Below, in pieces: positions 1 to 4,604 of a stretch of DNA of 7,480 bases. Source of the DNA: Candidatus Heimdallarchaeota archaeon AB_125. GTDB lineage: Archaea > Asgardarchaeota > Heimdallarchaeia > Heimdallarchaeales > Heimdallarchaeaceae. Positions within the stretch are counted from its first letter, which is position 1. Every line of letters starts with the position of its first letter. The DNA lies in NCBI GenBank assembly GCA_001940755.1, contig MEHH01000133.1, positions 1 through 7,480 of the forward strand, written 5' to 3'. Both the position numbers and the translations under genes were made by a program. Below the pieces are notes generated by a model. It saw nothing but the letters and a program-made list of their open reading frames with translations, searched no databases and had not been told where the DNA came from.

Positions 1-645
1 GATGATGACTGGAAAGAATATGAAGAAACTAGTAAAAAACCAATTAGGGTACAATTGGCAGCATTTTTTGTTTGTGAAGCAATTATAGGTTTTACGTCAG
101 GAGTAGCCATCCCTTTTATTAGATTCTATATTATTGAAGAACTTGGAGCGACTGATATTCAATGGGCATATATACTTTCAGCATCAAATGTTGGAATTGC
201 AGCGGGAAGTTTGTTAGTACTTCCTATGAGTAATAAAATGGGGAATGAGAAGGTTCTTGCTCTACTCCATTTCTTAGTACCTGCTTTAGCTCTTGGGATA
301 ACTTTGGGACCTACTTTAGTGGTTGTTGCATTATTCTTTGTAATCAGAGGAACTTCAGCAAATATGTCCCGACCTACTTGGAATGCATTCTTCTACAGCT
401 GGTTACCACCTAAATATAGAGGAACATCAACGGGTTTTGTCTCTGCAGGGAGACGATTATCAAGAGCTTTGGGAACTTCCTCTGGGGTTTTCATTTACAA
501 TGCTTTACTTGCTTGGACTTTTCCAATAGCTACTTTAGGATATCCCATAGCCATCATGATTCCAATAATAGCTCAAAGATTTCTGAAGGGTAAAAAATCT
601 GAAAAGAAAACTGCCCTACCAGAAGATGATTCTTTGAGAATTTAA
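1..645 (+). CDS. Major facilitator superfamily transporter, C-terminal half (5'-truncated by window)
   Basis: The frame is open from base 1, so this is a partial gene. The TTG at 55 is an internal leucine codon, not a start. The visible 214 residues begin with a charged stretch (DDDWKEYEE...) that fits the central cytoplasmic loop of an MFS protein. Hydrophobic segments that could be TM7 to TM12 follow, at about residues 19-41, 53-75, 84-100, 101-117, 143-168 and 169-192. The loop after the second segment reads SNKMGNEK, a weak version of the MFS motif A repeat (G-x-x-x-D-R/K-like) expected between TM8 and TM9. The stretch PPKYRGTSTGFVSAGRRLSRALG resembles the loop and TM11 start of drug/sugar-type MFS carriers. 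The protein ends in a short basic then acidic cytoplasmic tail. Family membership is fairly secure; substrate cannot be told. No hairpin terminator is evident after the TAA, and the next gene starts 131 bases later with its own promoter-like sequence. Confidence 0.85.
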   Translation, partial: DDDWKEYEETSKKPIRVQLAAFFVCEAIIGFTSGVAIPFIRFYIIEELGATDIQWAYILSASNVGIAAGSLLVLPMSNKMGNEKVLALLHFLVPALALGITLGPTLVVVALFFVIRGTSANMSRPTWNAFFYSWLPPKYRGTSTGFVSAGRRLSRALGTSSGVFIYNALLAWTFPIATLGYPIAIMIPIIAQRFLKGKKSEKKTALPEDDSLRI

Positions 646-671
646 ATCGTGTGTATTGGTTTCTAAATGAA

Positions 672-683
672 CGTTTAAATAGG
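672..683 (+). promoter_or_regulatory. Possible upstream TATA-like element (alternative promoter for the TPR gene)
   Basis: CGTTTAAATAGG resembles an archaeal TATA box and is similar to the element before the 3825 gene. If used, transcription would start near 704 and give a leader of about 70 bases. The element at 728-735 is better placed, so this one is only an alternative. In AT-rich DNA such matches arise often by chance. Confidence 0.25.
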
Positions 684-727
684 CAAATCTAGTAATGAAT
701 TATTAGAATTTCAGAGTGTTACTCGCA

Positions 728-735
728 TATATAAT
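728..735 (+). promoter_or_regulatory. TATA-box-like promoter element for the TPR gene
   Basis: TATATAAT lies so that a start about 26 bases downstream of its centre would fall near 757. That gives a short leader of about 20 bases which just contains the Shine-Dalgarno site. The match of spacing and motif fits archaeal TBP/TFB promoters. This is inferred from position and sequence only. Confidence 0.45.
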
Positions 736-762
736 TAGAGGCCACTTTATACTAAGTGAAAT

Positions 763-770
763 AAGGAGAT
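763..770 (+). promoter_or_regulatory. Shine-Dalgarno site of the TPR gene
   Basis: AAGGAGAT is a strong ribosome-binding sequence, with GGAG at 765-768 and 8 bases between it and the ATG at 777. It fixes that ATG as the start and shows that this organism uses Shine-Dalgarno initiation for at least some genes. Confidence 0.75.
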
Positions 771-776
771 TCACAG

Positions 777-3734
777 ATGTTTGCACCATTCAGCGTTCGA
801 CACGAAAAGACATTCGAAGATCCCTATGTTGTAGAACTTGTCAATGCAATAGAACAAGACAAGAATGCACTAAATAACTTCGCAAAAGCATGCATAGATT
901 ATACAACTACAAATTTTGTAAGTGCAGATTTACAGGATCTTGCAATTGATGCAGCTATTTGTACTCGTGATTTCCGATCTCTATTGAAACTGACAGAAGC
1001 ACTAGCTAGACCTGAGTATTATCTCTACAGAGCTTATGCTTACTCAAGACTCAACATGACAAACAAAATTGTAAGTTTGAAACTACAATTTCAACAGAAA
1101 TATAGTGAATCGCTAGAATCTCCTAGAAATGCTTTTGTTACAGCTAGTTTGGAATTTCTACTTCTTTATGGTGAACAAAACTATCCAATGGCTCTAACTA
1201 CTGTTGATGAAATTGATCACCATATCGCCTCATATGCAGACGAATTTGAAGGGAAGCTTGCAACTTTTCTTATTTATACTTTAGCTGCTCAAGGTTTCCT
1301 TTTAATAAGTGACTTTGATAAAGTCGAAGCTCTAGCCAGACGTGTTCTTCAAAGTGCAGTAAAACAAAGAGATCCTTATTTCCAATCTGTTGCTTTGAAC
1401 CTTATTACCACAGTTTTTATTAACAAAGGTGAATTCAAGAAAGCTCAAAAAATGCTCAATGCAGCGATTATTCCAACAGAGGAAACAGGTTTAGCTGCAG
1501 ACAGAGCAAGTTTACTAAATAATTCTGCCAAATTAGAATTAGCAAGAGGAGACTTTGAAAGATCTATCAGATTGCTAAGACAAATTCATAAACTTGTTTC
1601 CAAGAATCCAAGAGCAAAAGCTGTTAGTGCATCAAATATTGCAGAACTGTGTCTCTTGCTAGAAAGATATGAAGAAGCAAGAGAAATGCTTGATGTTGCT
1701 CTTAAATTGGATGAGGAAATGGAACTTAATCTTATCCAACCTTATTTGTTATCTGCATGGATAGCTATTGAGAGGGATAACTATAATCTAGCAGAAACTT
1801 CTATCAAGATGTGTAAACTAAAATTGGATGAAGTGGGAGAATTAAGAGTTAAGCCAAATATTTACTATTATGAGGGTCTTCTACACAAGAAGAGAGGAAA
1901 GACTGATGAAGCAATCCTAGCCTTTCAAATTTCAAACAAAGCAGCATCTGATTTGGATAATGTAGAATTTCTGATTAAAGCTCAATTTGAGTTAGCCGGA
2001 TTACATCTTGATAGATTTAATGAGAATAATGAATTAACTGATTATTCAGCTGTATTAGGTTATCTTAATAATCTAACTTATCTGTCAGAAGAGCAATTTA
2101 TCCCAAGATTAATGTGTGATATTCAGATGCTAAAGGGGTTATTGCTAGTTCATGGTAATAAGCAAGAAAAGGCAATGGAAGCTATAGCAGAAGCTTATGA
2201 ACTTGCCAAGAAATTCAATTATCCTAAAGTGCAAAGAGAAGCTCAATCATTACTTAGCGAAATAGATAAAGATCAAAAAATTGAAAAATTCGCTTCTATA
2301 CTTGAAGAGAAGGGATTCGAGAAATCAGATAGGATGTCTGAAACTCTGAAGAAGTATCAAGGTTTCAAATTTGTTAAGGCTCCTAAAGTTGTTGGCTCAA
2401 AACTCTATGGCATTGCACTAGTAGATGCTGATTCAGCAGTTATGAAATACCGTTTTACAACAAAGCACGAATATCAAGATGAAGCTTCTCTAGTACCAAT
2501 GTTAGTGGCAGCGATAAATGTGTTCTCTCAAAGTGTTTTGGAAGAAGATTTAGTCTTAAGCGAAGTCACTCAAGAAGGTAGAGATCTTCTTATCGATATG
2601 ATAGAAGATAGAATAGTTATAGCAATAACAGAGAAAATTACTTTCAATCTCAAGAATCAGTTTGAGAAATATGTTAATACTCTAAGTAAATTTATTCCCA
2701 AAATAGAACCTATTGGTGCAAAAGCTTCTCATCAAGAAGTATTAGATAGGATAACTATAGTCTACTTCCTACTTGAAGGAATCCTTCAAGAAAGAACTAG
2801 AGAACAGAAAGTAGATTTAGATTCTAGTTTGAAGGAACTAGAAGATATTATTGTAACAGTAGAAGCTGATTTGAGAGCTCTTTTAGAGCGAGCTGAACAA
2901 GCTACAGCAGAAGAAATCATTGAACAAGTTGATGGTGAATTAAGAAAAATTGATAGTCTTATTCGCGCAAAAGATCCAAAGCTTTTAGCTTATATCGAGA
3001 CTTATGGTATTCCAGTTGCCAAATCTTTTGATGACGCACTTGACCTTCATGAAACTGTAACTGTAGACCTAATAGCCGATGAGATTCAACTTGATGCAAA
3101 AGAAGAAGCTATAGCTGGATTTGAGCATGAATTTACATTACGTCAAGAAGATTTGGCAGAAATTGGTATTCCACTTGAGGAGCTAGATCATGGAACTGAT
3201 TTAGACCAAGAATTATATGAAATTGAAGCAGATTTAGAGGACATTGAAGAAGGGAGAATGGACACTTCTAGAGAAGTAGTTTTAGAATCAGATGAAGTTA
3301 TTATTGAAACTGAAGATTTAGCAGTAGATTTAGCTGAAGAATCCGTATCACTGGGTATTCCACAACCTCCAGAAAAACCTGACGATGAGGAAATTGAAGA
3401 AGAGCCTTTAGAAGAGATAGTACCTGGAGAAGATTTTGTTGAGATTCCTGAACCAGAAGAAGTGAATGAGCTAGAATCAGTTTTTAATGGAGATTTAATA
3501 GAAATACGACCTCCACCTGATGATGAAATTGTGATACTAAAACCTGCTGAAACTCTCGAAGTTAACCAAATGGAAGATGCTCCTAAGATGGACGAAATTA
3601 TACTAGACTCAGAAGAAGTAGTATTAGACTCAGAAGAAGTTTCTTTTACTTTTGAAGCTGATGATTTAGTAAAGAAAGCAGAAGAAGTACTGAAGAAAGC
3701 AGAAGACGTCGAAGATGAAGAAGAAGACGAATAA
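777..3734 (+). CDS. Large TPR-repeat scaffold protein with a roadblock/longin-like module and acidic tail
   Basis: The 985-residue product has no signal peptide or membrane segment, so it is probably cytosolic. Residues about 30-495 are a long run of paired helices with TPR-type spacing and residues, for example ALNLITTVFINKGEFKKAQK (206-225), LAELARGDFE-like units near 250-265, and IYYYEGLLHKKRGKTDEAIL (362-381). Residues about 541-645 differ: a strand pair (LYGIALVDADSAVMKYRF), a helix (SLVPMLVAAINVFSQSVL), strands (LVLSEVTQEGRDLLIDM, RIVIAIT) and a final helix. That order matches the roadblock/longin-type fold known from archaeal and eukaryotic small-GTPase partners; this is a fold guess, not a secure family match. 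Residues about 650-735 are helical and charged. From about 780 the protein is dominated by Glu and Asp, with proline-rich breaks such as IRPPPDDE. TPR arrays bind proteins, so a scaffold role is likely; partners are unknown. The start is supported by AAGGAG 8 bases upstream of the ATG. Confidence 0.85.
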   Translation: MFAPFSVRHEKTFEDPYVVELVNAIEQDKNALNNFAKACIDYTTTNFVSADLQDLAIDAAICTRDFRSLLKLTEALARPEYYLYRAYAYSRLNMTNKIVSLKLQFQQKYSESLESPRNAFVTASLEFLLLYGEQNYPMALTTVDEIDHHIASYADEFEGKLATFLIYTLAAQGFLLISDFDKVEALARRVLQSAVKQRDPYFQSVALNLITTVFINKGEFKKAQKMLNAAIIPTEETGLAADRASLLNNSAKLELARGDFERSIRLLRQIHKLVSKNPRAKAVSASNIAELCLLLERYEEAREMLDVALKLDEEMELNLIQPYLLSAWIAIERDNYNLAETSIKMCKLKLDEVGELRVKPNIYYYEGLLHKKRGKTDEAILAFQISNKAASDLDNVEFLIKAQFELAGLHLDRFNENNELTDYSAVLGYLNNLTYLSEEQFIPRLMCDIQMLKGLLLVHGNKQEKAMEAIAEAYELAKKFNYPKVQREAQSLLSEIDKDQKIEKFASILEEKGFEKSDRMSETLKKYQGFKFVKAPKVVGSKLYGIALVDADSAVMKYRFTTKHEYQDEASLVPMLVAAINVFSQSVLEEDLVLSEVTQEGRDLLIDMIEDRIVIAITEKITFNLKNQFEKYVNTLSKFIPKIEPIGAKASHQEVLDRITIVYFLLEGILQERTREQKVDLDSSLKELEDIIVTVEADLRALLERAEQATAEEIIEQVDGELRKIDSLIRAKDPKLLAYIETYGIPVAKSFDDALDLHETVTVDLIADEIQLDAKEEAIAGFEHEFTLRQEDLAEIGIPLEELDHGTDLDQELYEIEADLEDIEEGRMDTSREVVLESDEVIIETEDLAVDLAEESVSLGIPQPPEKPDDEEIEEEPLEEIVPGEDFVEIPEPEEVNELESVFNGDLIEIRPPPDDEIVILKPAETLEVNQMEDAPKMDEIILDSEEVVLDSEEVSFTFEADDLVKKAEEVLKKAEDVEDEEEDE
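3604..3640 (+). repeat. In-gene direct repeat, 16-base unit with 21-base period
   Basis: TAGACTCAGAAGAAGT occurs at 3604-3619 and again at 3625-3640, exactly 21 bases (7 codons) apart. It encodes a doubled LDSEEV unit in the acidic tail of the TPR protein. The identical codons suggest a recent short duplication rather than convergent sequence. Confidence 0.8.
3672..3706 (+). repeat. In-gene direct repeat, 14-base unit with 21-base period
   Basis: AAGAAAGCAGAAGA occurs at 3672-3685 and 3693-3706, again 21 bases apart. It encodes two consecutive heptads (KKAEEVL, KKAEDVE) just before the acidic C-terminus DEEEDE. The heptad spacing would suit a short coiled coil or amphipathic helix. Confidence 0.75.
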
Positions 3735-3768
3735 TTAAAATAGTTAAATAGCTAAAATTATTCTCGCG

Positions 3769-3780
3769 TTTTTAAATAAT
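3769..3780 (+). promoter_or_regulatory. TATA-box-like promoter element of the small CPSC-protein gene
   Basis: TTTTTAAATAAT lies 45 to 56 bases before the ATG at 3825. A start about 26 bases past its centre would fall near 3800 and give a leader of about 25 bases. The T run at 3769-3773 could also help end the transcript of the TPR gene, so the element may serve both genes. Inferred from sequence and spacing. Confidence 0.45.
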
Positions 3781-3796
3781 TTTGATTATAATAGTA

Positions 3797-3813
3797 TGCT
3801 AGTTAATCTAGCA
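3797..3813. promoter_or_regulatory. Perfect inverted repeat at the expected transcription start (operator or 5' hairpin)
   Basis: TGCTAG (3797-3802) and CTAGCA (3808-3813) are exact complements around a 5-base TTAAT spacer. The site coincides with the predicted start of transcription near 3800 and ends where the weak ribosome-binding AGGA (3813-3816) begins. As DNA it could bind a dimeric repressor; as RNA it could form a small hairpin beside the ribosome site. Six-base arms are short, so chance is not excluded. Confidence 0.4.
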
Positions 3814-3824
3814 GGAATTCATAA

Positions 3825-4163
3825 ATGTGGAAACTTACTATCGTAGAGTACGATAACTTTGTCGATCCAAATTCAGGAGAAAGCAAAGCTGAGAAGGTAG
3901 AAGAGTTTGAAATGAATTCTATAGAAGAACTAGCAAACTTTCTTTTGAACATAAAAAAGGATTTTAACACGAATCCTGAGTTCTTTTGCCCTTCTTGTGG
4001 TTTCTGGACAAGCTATCAGCTGATTCTAGAAGATGGTAGGAGCAATATTGTAAGTGTTAGAAATCTATTTGAGCTGTTTATAGATAATAGTGAACTAGTT
4101 TGGGATAAAACAAGTATTTCCTTAGAACAAATAGAGAAAATACTAGCAAGTGGAATAACATAA
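3825..4163 (+). CDS. Small protein with a single CPSC (CxxC) motif, function unknown
   Basis: This 112-residue product is not one I recognise. It starts with a likely beta strand (WKLTIVEYDNF), then a charged loop, a helix (SIEELANFLLNIKKDF), the motif FFCPSCGFW with Cys55 and Cys58, a strand (YQLILEDG), and C-terminal helices. These are its only cysteines, so it holds half of a normal four-ligand zinc site. It could bind metal as a dimer or with a partner, or act as a redox pair. The PSCG spacing and following aromatic residue look more like a zinc knuckle than a thioredoxin site. The ATG is supported by a weak AGGA 8 bases upstream and by the promoter-like sequence. It stands 90 bases after the TPR gene, apparently with its own promoter. 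No signal peptide or membrane segment is visible. Confidence 0.75.
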   Translation: MWKLTIVEYDNFVDPNSGESKAEKVEEFEMNSIEELANFLLNIKKDFNTNPEFFCPSCGFWTSYQLILEDGRSNIVSVRNLFELFIDNSELVWDKTSISLEQIEKILASGIT

Positions 4164-4177
4164 GGGGGTTGAATCGA

Positions 4178-4190
4178 TAGTATAAATAGG
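4178..4190 (+). promoter_or_regulatory. TATA-box-like element with no gene directly after it
   Basis: TAGTATAAATAGG contains TATAAATA (4181-4188), one of the best TATA matches in the window. A start would be expected near 4210. No coding frame of useful size follows for almost 400 bases, so it would drive either a non-coding transcript or a very long leader for the HEAT gene. It lies 18 bases after the stop of the CPSC gene. Confidence 0.35.
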
Positions 4191-4273
4191 GAGCTGTTTT
4201 GTTGAATGTTTTACTCGACAGCTAATTTATAGTTATTTGAGAAGAGCATAAAACAGTTTTTGTTGTTTAGAAA

Positions 4274-4288
4274 CTATGAAATTCATAG
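4274..4288. repeat. Perfect palindrome CTATGAA-A-TTCATAG
   Basis: Seven-base arms are exact complements around a single central A. The odd-length, near-contiguous form is typical of sites for dimeric DNA-binding proteins rather than of RNA hairpins, which need a larger loop. The half-site CTATGAA recurs at 4412-4418 inside another small inverted repeat (ACTTC at 4408-4412, GAAGT at 4420-4424). No binding protein can be named. Confidence 0.45.
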
Positions 4289-4431
4289 AAATAACTTTGT
4301 CAGGTAATCTTTTGACTAGGAATGTTTGTCTATAAATTCTTAATGAACAGATTAAACTTTCAGGACACCAAAATGTGTTTTATTACACAAATCACCACAA
4401 ATTCTCGACTTCTATGAATGAAGTAGTAAGC

Positions 4432-4457
4432 AACATACGATTTAGTGCCTGTATGTT
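4432..4457. repeat. Inverted repeat AACATAC / GTATGTT
   Basis: Perfect 7-base arms at 4432-4438 and 4451-4457 flank a 12-base loop, with a possible extra G-U pair inside. T-rich sequence (ATTTTG) follows, so it could be a weak stem at the end of a transcript from the 4181 element, or simply a chance repeat in AT-rich DNA. Confidence 0.3.
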
Positions 4458-4565
4458 ATTTTGTAGACTCGGTTTGAATAATGATACATATCTTACCTCA
4501 TTGTAGTATAAGCTATCCATTATAAATTTAATATGTAGATATCCACTATTCCCTAATGAAATCAA

Positions 4566-4580
4566 GTATATTTTTATATC
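4566..4580 (+). promoter_or_regulatory. TATA-like element of the HEAT gene, spaced for a leaderless transcript
   Basis: GTATATTTTTATATC is centred about 31 bases before the ATG at 4605. The usual archaeal spacing puts the transcription start near 4600, only a few bases before the start codon. No Shine-Dalgarno sequence is present just upstream (the bases read ATTACTATTGTA), which agrees with leaderless initiation. Confidence 0.45.
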
Positions 4581-4604
4581 CCAAAATTCTCAATTACTAT
4601 TGTA

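Larger units (their letters stand above)
4164..4604. other. 441-base intergenic region without a convincing gene
   Basis: All frames are broken by stops here. The longest short frames I read are 8, 19 and 14 codons (starting at 4206, 4276 and 4373), with no ribosome-binding support. The region begins with GGGGG directly after the TAA of the CPSC gene, has a TATA-like element at 4181-4188, several short inverted repeats (4192-4223, 4274-4288, 4374-4389, 4408-4424, 4432-4457), and the promoter of the HEAT gene at its right end. I saw no tRNA, C/D-box RNA or CRISPR repeat. It may hold a non-coding RNA or regulatory sites. Confidence 0.6.

Noticed and set aside
55..57. TTG at 55 as the start of the transporter gene
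   Set aside because: The frame is open to base 1 with a plausible MFS central loop. A start here would leave only half a transporter.
4192..4223. AGCTGT / ACAGCT stem considered as a terminator for the CPSC gene
   Set aside because: Only 6 base pairs around a 20-base loop, with a competing inner stem (TGTTGA/TCGACA) and no following T run.
4276..4335. 19-codon frame starting MKFIEITLSG in the intergenic region
   Set aside because: No ribosome site, very short, and its start lies inside the 4274-4288 palindrome.
4490..4501. 12-base match ATCTTACCTCAT shared with 7171-7182
   Set aside because: One or two 12-base matches are expected by chance in a window of this size, and the flanks do not match.
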